Position numbers and translations under genes: made by a program. A DNA stretch of 64,000 nt from Medicago truncatula (Eukaryota > Streptophyta > Magnoliopsida > Fabales > Fabaceae), in NCBI RefSeq assembly GCF_003473485.1, contig NC_053046.1, positions 34,053,332-34,117,331 on the forward strand, read 5' to 3'. Below are positions 1-9,746 of the stretch, one piece after another (within the stretch, counting starts at the first letter, position 1; every line of letters begins with the position of its first letter). A model generated the notes under the pieces. That model made no database searches. It worked only from the letters and a program-made list of their open reading frames with translations, and was not told where the DNA came from.

Positions 1-490
1 TTTCCATATAGCAACGGCAGAAAACCGTCGTAAAGGTCCAAAAATTGTTGGTTTAGGTCATAAATTCTATACTAACATATGCTTATTTCCGTCAAATAAA
101 ATTCGCTATACCAACGGGAAAATGTCATCCCATGTGTTTCTAGGAAAGAATCTATGTCAAAAAAACAATTCTCTATTTTTTTTAACCATCCTAAGTTTGA
201 TCGGGCCGGATACGAGTTTGACCAAAACCAATTTAACCCAGTCCATGAACACCGCCTAGAGACAATAAACAAAAACAAAGTGGCCAGAATAGAAAACCTA
301 GCATTCAAATTCAATACCGTCTTCTGTCTTCCCTGCGACGGCTGTGAACTAAGGACTGAGGAGCAAGATGACTAGCAGCTCCGTTTCGGTATGTGTATAT
401 TATGGATTTCTTGTATTGTTTCCCTAGATTTTGATATAGCGCCCATACTGCGCTACCTGCTGTGCTAAGCCATTAAGAATAAATTTTGTA
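1..490. other. Intergenic left edge, no supported gene
   Basis: No gene recognised. A 73-codon open frame at 154-375 (+) resembles no family I know and has no splice or paralogue support. Around 430-475 there is a GC-richer stretch with 'tagcg/gctacc' motifs like the MITE remnants at 10690-10770 and 60057-60217. Homology to the other ubiquitin units begins only near 490. Confidence 0.5.
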
Positions 491-612
491 TGTCTTTTTG
501 ATTTGATCATGAATTTCTTTTGCCCTGTTATGCTATAATAAATCTCTTTTACCCTAGATTTGGATTTTGTATTATTTTTTCATTGATTAATGTGTTGGCA
601 ATTGCGGCACAG

Positions 613-885
613 ATGCAAATATTCATAAAGATCATGTATGGAAACAAGATGTTCCCCCTCATTGTTAAGAGTTCAGACACGATACTCGATGTGAAGAAGA
701 AAATTCATGACAAGGAAGGGATCCCAGTGCACCAGCAGCGTCTATTCTTTGACGGTAAGCCAATAAAGGACCGCCAGACTCTTGCCAATTACAACATCCC
801 GGAGAACTCGACCATTGACACTCGTTCGATCGCTAAGAGAAGTCGACCATTATTTAACCTCGGATTCCGCGGACTCGCAGACTAG
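613..885 (+). pseudogene. Unit A: orphan ubiquitin-like exon with altered C-terminus
   Basis: The exon begins with ATG directly after an intron-like tract ending in 'cacag', the same arrangement as at 11801 and 16802. It encodes a ubiquitin-fold relative: the SSDTI..VKKKI.DKEGIP..QQRL..GK.I.D..TLANYNIPENSTI landmarks are all visible over about 70 residues. After NSTI the normal last strand and RLRGG tail are replaced by about 20 unrelated residues ending GLAD. No SINA exon lies upstream in the window, so the exon is orphaned unless the rest lies before position 1. The upstream intron (509-612) matches the one at 16693-16801, which ties this exon to the SINA-UBL units. It is probably a non-functional relic, but the frame is open and transcription cannot be excluded. 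Confidence 0.7.
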
Positions 886-1613
886 ATGACCACCGCACCT
901 TATAAGTAGAGAAATAAAATATTATTGATAACTTAAGAGTGTTTGACTTTTGCATTTCGTAATAAGGATTTGACTTTTGTTCTTTATGTTTTGTCTGGAG
1001 CTATGTATAATGATCTTTTTTACTCGGGATATTTTTCAGTAGTTAAGGTAACATATTTACTTTTCAACACTAGCTCAAATCGCACAATAATTCTTTTTGT
1101 TTTGTCTTGAGTATGATTCAATTGAAAAGAAAGTGGTGAAAGCATTTAAATAACCTAAGTAGTGAAAAGGAAATTGTTAGTGATAGTACATGAAGAGAGA
1201 AAGTCTGATTCTAGTGTTTGATTGTATTTAAATTAGGTGAGTGGAATGAAATACCCTGCAGCATGTGAATGAAGAAATATTTTGATTGTTTTGATTTTAT
1301 TTTCTATAAAAAAATATTCAAATTAGTGGTTTTAGTTTACATGAATTGATGTTTCTCACTCTTGGATATTTTCATGATTCTTAATTTTCCTGAAAGATCT
1401 ACCTGAAAAGCCTGAGAAAGTTGTGTACCTTGACTATCTCTTGGCCTTAAATAAAGCGTAGATAACAAATTAGAGAAAGAATTTTATATTATTAGCCTTA
1501 TGTTACTGATTATATGTTCATGGTTAGCTACTATTAGTTTCTTGTATATATTCAAAGAATTCGATTTTGCATAAAATCATGGCAGCTTTTATTATTTATA
1601 ATACTTCTTTCGA
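886..1613. other. 3' flank of unit A, duplicated in units B and C
   Basis: No gene. This noncoding flank matches 4425-4980 closely and 12035-12715 more loosely (shared 'gattttatgtt/tctggagct', 'gatagtacatgaagagagaaa' and 'attatttataatactt' stretches). It shows that the duplicated unit extends well past the stop codon. Confidence 0.65.
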
Positions 1614-1628
1614 ATGTTGGACCAACTT

Positions 1629-3344
1629 TTTTTTTGGATTGGCCAAGAGACAAACCCAAATCTGCAGCAACCGTCCAAACTGAATAGATGTATCACAAAA
1701 CCTCAAACTCAGTCACGGCGGCACGATTTGAGTGAACCCAAATCGTCGGCACTACCTGAAGGTGAGAAAAACATAAGAAGGGGGGTTGAATTGTGTTTTC
1801 TTTTTCTCTAAAAATTCTTCTTCTGATAACACTTCAGAAGCTGGTTAGGAATGCTTCTGATGTGATGTTCAGAATCAGATATGCAGCAGAATGAAAACAG
1901 AACAGAGAAAAGAAGGAGAGACACAAGCAATTATCCTGATTCCTTCCACAAACTGGAAGTAGTCCAGTCCCCCTTGCACTTCCAAGGAGATTTCCACTAA
2001 AAATCACACAGATTACAGATGCTCAATACTCTCTAGTATGAGACTTCTCAAATGCTCAAGCACGCAGGCGAGAGACTTCCAATGCTCAAGCACTAAAGCA
2101 AGAGTCTTCTAATGCTCAAGCACGTAGGCAAGAGACTTCTATTCAAACAAAATTACACAGAAAATGTTTGATTTTGAACACTTGATATACAATCAGTGAT
2201 GTTCACAATACAATGCAATAAAGACTCTAGACTTAAGAATTTCTAAGATATATCAAATCAGTGCAGAAATTCAAAGTGTTTTATAGAATCAAATTTGGCA
2301 GAGTTTTGGCACTTTTAACTTGTGTTGATGTCTCTTGCCAATCTTAAGTCTTCACTCCTTTATATAGAGGTGAGTAAAGAGACGTTGAGATTTTTAGCAC
2401 GTCTAAAGAGTCGTTGAGTTCCTTTGATCATCTACCATTAATCTTTTTCCTGATTTGGGTGTAGTCCTATGAAGGATTAACTTCAAATTCATTCCTATCT
2501 TGAAGGAACATTTCTGCAGGCAGAGCTGTTGTTTTGTCTTGTAGCGTAGACAAAAACAGAGTAGTGGAGGTAGTGGTTGTACACTTGTACTTTGTCAACT
2601 CTTCAATGAAGGACGAGCATCCAATGCTTTTCAAATGACCGTTGATACCTCCCTTTCAATTCTTCGTTTTCTCAGACGAGGATAAAACGAAAAAAACAGC
2701 TCCTTTGAAACTTCAGTTATAAAATATTCTGATCAACTGTAGCTTCTGGTGATGATACAGCTTCTGATGAAATGTTGCTTCTGATGGACTTTGCTTCTGA
2801 TGATCTTCTGCTTCTGATGACATCATCACTTCAGAGGCACTTGAAACTTCAGAAGCACTTCATAACTTCAGATGCAGTTTTCTTCAGATGTTTTAGATTC
2901 CTTTGCTCTCTATTGTTCTTCCAAGACCTATTGAAATTGATTAACTTTGCATATGGTCCTGTACACTTGAGCAAATATTAGCAATAACCAATTGACAATT
3001 TTTAATACCTTGTTATCATCAAAACTCATTAAGGTTTATTGTAAAACACATTTTGTTCCAACACTACTGATGGACCAAAATAAACCGCGCCTAAAACTTG
3101 TACCACCGACGAACCACCGTCGAGAGAACAGGGGAGAGCTGCGATGCGGATGGCATACCCACCACCATCGTCGCATCGCCAACCACCACCATCTACATCT
3201 GGACGGAACAAGAAGGGAGGGCGGCGTGATTGGGCTTTAGAGAGATGAGCTGGATACGGAGGCGAGAGAAGAGAGAGGAAGGAGAACAGATGAGGAAGTC
3301 AAATGCTACATTCGTTGAAAGCCGCTCCTAACAAATAAAAAATC
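1629..3344 (-). mobile_element. Probable LINE-like insertion (poly-A at left), carrying a nested LTR
   Basis: The block is flanked by a near-perfect 15-bp repeat, ATGTTGGACCAACTT (1614-1628) and ATGTTGGGCCAACTT (3345-3359). The paralogous site near 12715-12730 carries a single copy, so it is an empty site. A T-run at 1627-1636 would be the poly-A tail of a minus-strand retroposon. A long variable target duplication plus poly-A fits target-primed retroposition. No reverse transcriptase remains; the body (1637-1756 and 3064-3344) is not recognised. A captured transcript is an alternative. Confidence 0.5.
1757..3063 (-). mobile_element. Solo LTR, SIRE/Maximus-like copia
   Basis: Read on the minus strand, the block starts TGTTGGAACAAAATGTG and ends in a stretch with CAACCCCCCTTCTTATG and TTTTTCTCACCTTCA, which fits LTR termini of the legume SIRE1/Maximus copia lineage. 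It is about 1.3 kb and lacks any internal coding region, so it is a solo LTR. Flanking pentamers are CTACC (left) and CTACT (right), a 5-bp target duplication with one change. The interior is rich in 'CTTCTGATG' and 'CTTCAGA' words around 2750-2890. It sits inside the larger insertion at 1629-3344. Confidence 0.65.
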
Positions 3345-3359
3345 ATGTTGGGCCAACTT

Positions 3360-4186
3360 ATTGCATTGGTTGCAATATTTGAAGAGTAACCTACAACATC
3401 TCCCCTTTTTTGCAATAACGTAACCTCATCTCATTTTACATCTACAAGCTTTAGTAAGAAAGATTTATGGTCCTCACTCTTTTCTCCTTTCCAAACCCTA
3501 ATTGTCACCACTTATCTTTTTTTATTATCGAAGAGGAGTGATTTAAGGTCAATTTTGACTCATCCATCTATATTCTTTCCTTTCTCTTTTAGCTAAATAA
3601 GTCATTTTTACATATTTCAATCTTCTTTCGTTTGTTTTTTGATTTCGTCATCTTAACACGACTCAGTTTGTTTTTATTTTCCGTCTTTGTGCGATGTATT
3701 TTTCCATCCTTTTTTTTTTTAAGAAACTAAACTTGCATACCGAAATTGCTACAAAAAAGAATTAAATTTTAGACCTTGAGAGAAGCACACTTCAATGTCT
3801 TAAGCCAACACCGCGGCCAACCTAAAACTTAGCTTTGATCAAGTGTAAAATCAATCAATGACTTTGACGGCATCAACGTTGCAAGGGATTTGAATATATA
3901 ATCATATTTATAAGCTAATTCCTCAGTCGTTTCATGATATTAACATAAATGTTGTGATCTTGTTCGCAACTTATCTTTTTTGTTTTTAGCGATTTTAAAT
4001 TTGTATTGTATGGATTACTCTATCAATTTGAATGAATATCGTTTATTTATTTATTTTTATAAAATCCACATTTTTACTATGAAATTAATTTAATACGCGC
4101 AAAAAACAAGACATCGCCATGATCTAAGTTAGACGTTGGTGAAGTCATTTATCTAAAACGAGTGATCAGGTTCATTAACTTATTCA
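3360..4186. other. Continuation of unit A 3' flank, intergenic
   Basis: No gene seen. Stretches at 3360-3650 match 12730-13015 (shared 'aacctcatctcatttta', 'ggtcaattttgactc' and 'aaataagtcattt' tracts), so unit A's duplicated flank resumes after the insertion. From about 3660 to 4186 I see only AT-rich sequence. Confidence 0.55.
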
Positions 4187-4424
4187 ACAAGATGTTCCCC
4201 CTCATGGTTAAGAGTTCAGACACGATACTGGATGTGAAAAAGAAAATTCATGACAAGGAAGGGATCCCAGTGCACCAGCAGCGTCTATTCTTTGACGGTA
4301 AGCCAATAAAGGACCGCCAGACTCTTACCAATTACAACATCCCGAGAACTCAACCATTGACACTCGTTCGGTCGCTAAGAGAAGTCGACCATTAGTTAAC
4401 CTCGGATTACGTGGACTCGCAGAC
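4187..4424 (+). pseudogene. Unit B: truncated, frameshifted ubiquitin-like exon
   Basis: This is a second copy of the unit A exon, matching it almost base for base from 'aacaagatgttcccc' onward. It lacks the first ubiquitin strand and the upstream intron; homology starts abruptly near 4184. One base is missing at 'catcccgagaact' (unit A reads 'catcccggagaact'), which shifts the frame after NYNIP. The unusual replacement tail of unit A is shared here, so that change predates the A/B duplication. This is a dead gene fragment. Confidence 0.75.
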
Positions 4425-5149
4425 TAGATGACCTCCGCGCCTCATCGGCGACCCTATAAGTTGAGAAATAAAACATTATTGATAACTTAAGGGTGTTTGA
4501 TTTTTTCATTTTTTAATAAGGATTTGACTTTTGTTCTTTATGTTTTTTCTGGAGCTGTATAATGATCTTTTTCAGCAATTAAGGAAACATATTTACTTTT
4601 CAACACTAGCTGAAATCGCACAATGATATATATATTTTTTTTTGTCTTAAGTATGATTCAATTGAAAAGAGAGTGGTGAATTGAATCCATTCCCTGTAAT
4701 TAAAATAAGAGTGGTGAATTGAAAATAGGGCATATTTATTTGTGATTTTGTGGGTGAAATAAATTTAATTAACTTAAGTAGTGAAAGCATTTACATAACC
4801 TGAGTAGTGAAAGCATATTGTTAGTGATAGTACATGAAGAGAGAAAGTCTGATTCTAGTGTTTTGATTGTTTTTATAGTAGGTGAGTGAAATGAAATACT
4901 CTGCAGCATGTGAATGAAGAAATATTTTGATTGTTTTGATTTTATTTTCTATAAAAAAATATTCTAATTAGTGGTTTTAGTCTGTCCAAAACAAATTAAT
5001 TGGTTTGTAAGTAACGAGCTTTGCCTAAAAAATAAGCAAAAAGATTTTAAATGTGCTTGCACCGGTGGTTTAGTGAGGACGGTCTTTGTATATAGAAAAA
5101 AATAATAGTCATTTGACTAAAATGCGAAGCTGAGATAAAATCATAGGTT
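4425..5149. other. 3' flank of unit B
   Basis: No gene. It duplicates the unit A flank up to about 4980 with small indels, including an extra block at 4685-4780 that is absent from A. After 4980 the similarity stops. Confidence 0.55.
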
Positions 5150-5398
5150 AAGGTTTTGTTTAAGAGTAAGTGGAAGAAATAGAAGACTTGGGATGAAGGG
5201 ATTTTAGGAGTTAATTTTTTATTTATAATAATAATAATGCAAAACACTCCTCGTGTGGGGAAGTCAAAAATTGTAGTTGGGGAAGATTTTGGAGGGATTA
5301 TATGAATTTTTTAAATTAAATCTTATTTGTTATAATATTCTTAAAATAAAAAATATATTATTCATAAGCATTAGTTTACCATTTTTAAAAAAAATTCT
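5150..5398. mobile_element. Truncated Harbinger/Tourist-type MITE
   Basis: The core matches the intact element at 9135-9508: 'aagtggaagaaata', 'ggagttaattttttatttataat', a 'ggggaa..tcaaaaattgta' tract and 'taatattcttaaaat'. The right terminal repeat is missing, so this is a degraded copy. Confidence 0.55.
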
Positions 5399-5465
5399 CT
5401 TTTTTTGGTGGTGACCGGGGTTCTAACCCTAGATTTTACATATATTGTGCATTATCCTTATTTAA
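5399..5465 (-). mobile_element. tRNA-derived SINE fragment
   Basis: On the minus strand the segment shows a B-box-like GGTTAGAACCCCGG, a central 'gcacaatatatgt' and a run of A at the 3' end (T-run on +). It is a decayed relative of the SINE at 9003-9092. Confidence 0.45.
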
Positions 5466-6323
5466 CACTATTACTTTTAGGGTCCCTATGAAACTAAGTT
5501 CCAACAAAGGTGTAGTCCTAAAAACCATATTCAGAGTTGTAGGGGTGGAAATTGGTGTATGTAAACATCAAAGAAAAATCACCAATACATAATTATTATT
5601 TTTGAAAAATAATTAATCAATAATACTTTTTATCATATGAAAACATCAATATTAATTCTTGTTCTCCATGAGTGGATTGATTGTTGGTTTGAATATTTAT
5701 GATTGTTGGTGTAGAAGCTAATTGTGCCTTCGTAATCTCTAAATGGCATGATAAATTCTTCAATCTTTGGTTGGTATTCTGCATGTTTATTATGGATTGT
5801 TGTATTAACACATTCAAAATATTTTTCATCATTAATATTCGTTCAACTTGAGAAAGATGTTGTTGATAATGTTTATATGACTTATACTCGAATGGAGTAT
5901 AGAAGTTTATATAACCATGATCAGCCATGATTTTGTTTATGTGGAGAATCTGAAATGAATATAACTAACAAGAAACTTTTCTTTGTATACCAAAGATGGA
6001 TTAGTGCAAACAAAAACAATACAATAATAAAAAGAAAAGCAAAGAATAATATTTACAGGTTATATAAAGATACTCAAAACTTATAGCTTAGTTGGCAAAA
6101 ATGTCAAAATTGTTAGGACAGAAGTCATGATCAGGGTTAAAAGTCTTACACATCCGCTTGTATGTGTGAATTTACAATTTTATCTAGACAAAGTCTATAA
6201 ATATTATATTAGAAAAATCTTATTTATAAAAGTTCTTAAGTCTCTTAGGGAACTTTTTGGAGTCAAAAAAGTTGTTGCAAATTTCCTTCGTAACTTTTTG
6301 TTTTTTTTTTTCTTTTAAACTAA
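5466..6323. other. Intergenic AT-rich DNA
   Basis: No gene supported. A 103-codon minus-strand frame at 5617-5928 has no recognisable features. A stretch at 6210-6300 ('aaagttcttaagtct') recurs twice at 7690-7860 and flanks the MULE insertion at 6324. Confidence 0.5.
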
Positions 6324-7667
6324 GGTTTAATAGGTCATTTGGTCCCTCAAATAATTTCCAGTTTTCATTTTGGTCCCATAAATAATAAAACTCATGTTTT
6401 GGTCCCTCAAGTTCACCTCCGCCGGTCAAATAAATCCATGGGTGTTAACTTTAACCCCAAATGTCTATGGTGGACCAACATGGTAGATAGTCCACCATAG
6501 ACCTTATTAATTTTTTTCAATTTTAACCCTTTGATCTTTTTTTAAGAAAAATGATTGTAGGATCATGCAAGTCTATTGTATCTTCCGGTTAACCATCAAC
6601 ACTTTATTTTTTTTTTCCAATTTCTTCATCTTCTTCCCTCAATTTATTCATCATCTTCAACATCATACTCAACAACATTCATAAAAAAATCCAGGAAAAA
6701 AAATCAGAAACATAAACAACATAAATTAAACCCCACCTCCATCATTATCAACTCAAACCTAAAGCCATTCATTCAACCATAATCATATTCCTCATCTCAA
6801 TTCTTTCCTATTTCTTCTTCAGAGAATCCCACCTAAAAACATTCATTCCACCATAGTCACATCTTCTCTCAATTTTATATTCGAATCCAAACAACAAAGC
6901 AAAAAAAATTCGAATTCTAGATTCGAATCGTTCAATTCTTTCATCTTTCCTCTTCAGCAATCAAAGCAAAAAAAAGAAGAAGAACGAAGACAGAGAAAGA
7001 AACCTTCAGATCTTAGTTGGTTATGTGCCTACGCTTCCTCTCTTGAAACCCTCTTCTCTTGAAACCCTTTTCTGGGTTCTAGATGTGAGCTTAAAGAAAC
7101 ACAAACAAGAAGAAGAAGAAACACGAACAAGAAGGAAGAAGGTGAAAGAGATCCAGAGATGTTGTTGTTGTAATTCAAATTTTTTTTCTGCCATAGCCAT
7201 GTTTCGATTCAATCCGGTGTTGATGTTGTTGTTGTTGTTTCAATTCAATCCATGAATTTTTTGATGTTGTTGTTCTATGAATTGATTTTTTTAGCTTTAC
7301 CGTTGGTGAATTGATGATGTTGTTCTATATGAATTGATGTTGCTTTACGGTTGTTGTTGTTCTATGAATTGAATGTGTTAATAGTGTTCCATGATGTTGC
7401 TGTTCTAGATTTGTTGTTGTTCTGGGTTATGATTGAGGGAAGTGTTAGGTGCATCCATGGTGACCATAACAGTGGAGGAGGATGAAAGGCATCAGTCACG
7501 TAGGATTTGGCCACGTGGCAAAAGCTAACGGAAGTTTCATGTGTTGACGGAAAGGATTTATTTGACCGACGGAGGTGAACTTGAGGGACCAAAACATGAG
7601 TTTTATTATTTATGGAACTAAAATGAAAACTGAAAATTATTTGAGGGACCAAATGACCTATTAAGCC
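6324..7667. mobile_element. Non-autonomous Mutator-like element, long terminal inverted repeats
   Basis: The termini are inverted repeats of about 110 bp: GGTTTAATAGGTCATTTGG at the left and its near-exact inverse at the right, both continuing through 'ggtccctcaaataattt' and 'cttgagggaccaaaacatgag'. A perfect 9-bp target duplication TTAAACTAA (6315-6323 and 7668-7676) is diagnostic of MULEs. The element is 1344 bp. No transposase frame is visible. The interior resembles a gene leader (pyrimidine-rich, then several GTTGTTGTT runs) and could be captured host sequence. Confidence 0.8.
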
Positions 7668-7676
7668 TTAAACTAA

Positions 7677-7869
7677 TTATCTCTCATCTTATCTTATTTA
7701 TAAAAGTTCTTAAGTCTTTTAGACAAATTTTTGGATCCAAAAAAGTTCTTACTAATTTCCTTCCTAATTTTTTTAAGATCTCATAGCTTATTTATAAAAG
7801 TTCTTAGGTCTTTTAGACAACTTTTTGGAGCCAAAAATTTTGTTATAAATTTCCTTCCTAATATTTCGT
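7677..7869. repeat. Short tandem duplication
   Basis: Two copies of an approximately 90-bp unit ('cttatttataaaagttcttaa/ggtcttttagacaa' followed by 'tttttgga.ccaaaaa') lie at 7690-7775 and 7788-7865. A third copy at 6213-6300 sits on the other side of the MULE, so the element inserted within this array. Confidence 0.55.
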
Positions 7870-8367
7870 TTTTATGTGATACAAACATACCACTTAAGTT
7901 GAGGTGCAAAAATATCAGACAGTTGTCAGACCGACGATGTTTTATGCAACAGAGTGTTGGGTGTTTAAGAACCAACATGGTAATAAAGTTATTGTGCGGA
8001 GATGAGATGTTGTGTTGAATGTATTGTAAAATTGGATGTGATAAGATTATAAATGACAATATTGTAGAGATGGTTGGGGAAGTACCTATAATATAAATAT
8101 TGTGAAAAATAGGTTTAGGTGGTTTGGACATGTAGGGTAAACATGTAGATTATGTAGTAAGAAGAGTAGATGAAATAGAGAATAGTCATATTAACAGAGA
8201 GAGATATAGGAAAACCTAGAAAAATTATAAAAGAAACTATTAAGAAAGATTTATAGAATAATGAGTTGGTTCAAAATATGATTTATGATGGAATAATATA
8301 GTGTATTTCAGTCCATGTAATCGACCCCACTTAGCGGGGTAATGTTTGGTTATTATTGTTGTTGTTG
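7870..8367 (+). mobile_element. 3' end of an RTE-type LINE
   Basis: The fragment resembles the degenerate C-terminal region of plant RTE reverse transcriptases: remnants of the 'tgttttatgcaacagagtgttgg' and 'tttaggtggtttggacatgt' codons are seen. They are followed by 'cgaccccacttagcggggt' and a terminal TTGTTGTTGTTG run, the typical RTE tail. Stops and indels occur throughout. It is 5'-truncated and dead. Confidence 0.7.
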
Positions 8368-9002
8368 CCACCGCCTATTTGAAGCATTAACTCATGCTCA
8401 ACATCAACTATTATTTCATTTCATGATTAACTACCACATTTATTAGTCAAGGAGATAATAAACTTCTCGTGTATCACACGGATCCAAGTACTAGTAAATA
8501 ACAATTAACACAAAAAAAAAAAAAAAAAAAGTGTCAAAAAATGAAAGAGGAAGGTATAAAATTGTAATTTTGGTATTATTTAGTTTTCTTAAGTCTATAG
8601 TGGTTTGGTTTTCTTAAGTCTACCGTGGATAGATTGATTAAATTAAATTCATGTAGTATTAGAAGAATTAAAAAGAAAAAGAATAGCTTAATACAATATA
8701 TTATACTTTTTATAGGAGAATATATTACACATATAAAATGTAATATGTATTAAAATATATGAACGTGATTCAGTTTGCTTTTATTTGAGAAATTATTCCA
8801 AAATTCAATCTAATCCGAACGATTTTAACAAAATGATATCTAAACACATTTAATGATATATCGTTTTGTGCAATTTTTTTAAAAAAAAATTCAGTTTGTA
8901 ATTTTAATTTAGGCTTAAATATGATATTCATCAATGTAATTTGGGCGAGTTTTAATTTAAATTGGTTTGAATTTGAACACATTATCATAGAACAACGACG
9001 GT
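8368..9002. other. Intergenic, with a degraded copy of the 13.3-kb hAT MITE
   Basis: No gene. Positions about 8630-8900 match the interior of the hAT-type element at 13315-13882 ('attgattaaattaaa', 'aatagcttaata', 'atgtattaaaata', 'ttcaatctaatccgaacg'). A poly-A tract of 20 bases lies near 8512-8530. Confidence 0.5.
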
Positions 9003-9092
9003 AATCTTCGTGAGATTAGCTTAGTTGGTATAAACAATGCATAGAATATGCAAGGTCTGTGGTTCAAACCCCGACTACCACAAAAAAAAAAA
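9003..9092 (+). mobile_element. tRNA-derived SINE
   Basis: An A-box-like segment (TTAGCTTAGTTGGT, 9017-9030) and a B-box-like segment (GGTTCAAACCCC, 9061-9072) are followed by an A-run at 9082-9092. There is no cloverleaf with an anticodon stem, so this is a SINE and not a tRNA gene. Relatives occur at 5399, 41511, 54853 and 62457. Confidence 0.65.
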
Positions 9093-9134
9093 TAGCGATG
9101 ATAATTAAGGGTAAGGTTGTCATAACAAATTTTA

Positions 9135-9508
9135 GGCTTTGTTTGGGAGTTTGGAGGGGAGGGGAGGGTTTTGGAAAAAAGGAAGGAGCAGGTGGAAGAA
9201 ATATAAGACATTAGGAGGAGAGGGCTTTGGAGGTTAATTTTTTGCTTATAATAAAAAATCTCCCTCATTTGGGGGAACTCAAAAATTGTATTGGGGAGGG
9301 TTTTTGGGGGTTATGAAGTGTTTATATGAACTTTTTAAATTCAATCTACGTTATTATAATATTCTTAAAATTAAAAGTATATTAATCATAAGTATTAGTT
9401 TATCATTCTCTAAAAAAAAATATTCTTTCAAAAAATGTGAATTTTTTGTCCAATTTTCTATATATTTCCAACTCCCATCCCTTTCCCTCCAAACTCCCAA
9501 ACAAAGCC
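9135..9508. mobile_element. PIF/Harbinger (Tourist-like) MITE
   Basis: The left end GGCTTTGTTTGGGAGTTTGG and the right end CCAAACTCCCAAACAAAGCC are perfect inverted repeats. The 3-bp target duplication is TTA (9132-9134 and 9509-9511). It is 374 bp with no coding capacity. TSD length and sequence identify the superfamily. Confidence 0.85.
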
Positions 9509-9690
9509 TTAAGGTAAAAAATAAAATAAAAAATTGTCATATCAAATTTTCTTGATTGCCTTTAAAGGACCACCGAATTAAAAGGTAAAACCTCAAAGCC
9601 GCCGGAGTCAATAATTTCTCTCTCTGTGAGTGTTTTGTTAAACGTAATCTTTGGCAGCATTATCTTTTTTTTACCAGACCAACTTGATTT

Positions 9691-9746
9691 TGATTATATA
9701 AAGTTGTAATGGTTTTTTAATAAAATTTGATTAGTGAAAAGGTGTA
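9691..9746 (+). promoter_or_regulatory. Conserved core promoter of unit C
   Basis: A TATA-like 'gattatataa' lies about 50 bases before the ATG at 9747. The whole stretch to the ATG is conserved at 14065-14126 before unit D ('gattagtgaaaaggtgta' is identical), so both SINA-UBL copies share a promoter and leader. Confidence 0.55.

Noticed and set aside
154..375. 73-codon plus-strand ORF
   Set aside because: No family resemblance, no paralogue in the other units and no splice partner.
5617..5928. 103-codon minus-strand ORF
   Set aside because: Low-complexity, Gln/Asn-rich composition from AT-rich DNA, no motif and no repeat of it in the window.
9003..9092. tRNA gene
   Set aside because: A- and B-box words are present, but there is no acceptor or anticodon stem and an A-run follows. 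It is a SINE.
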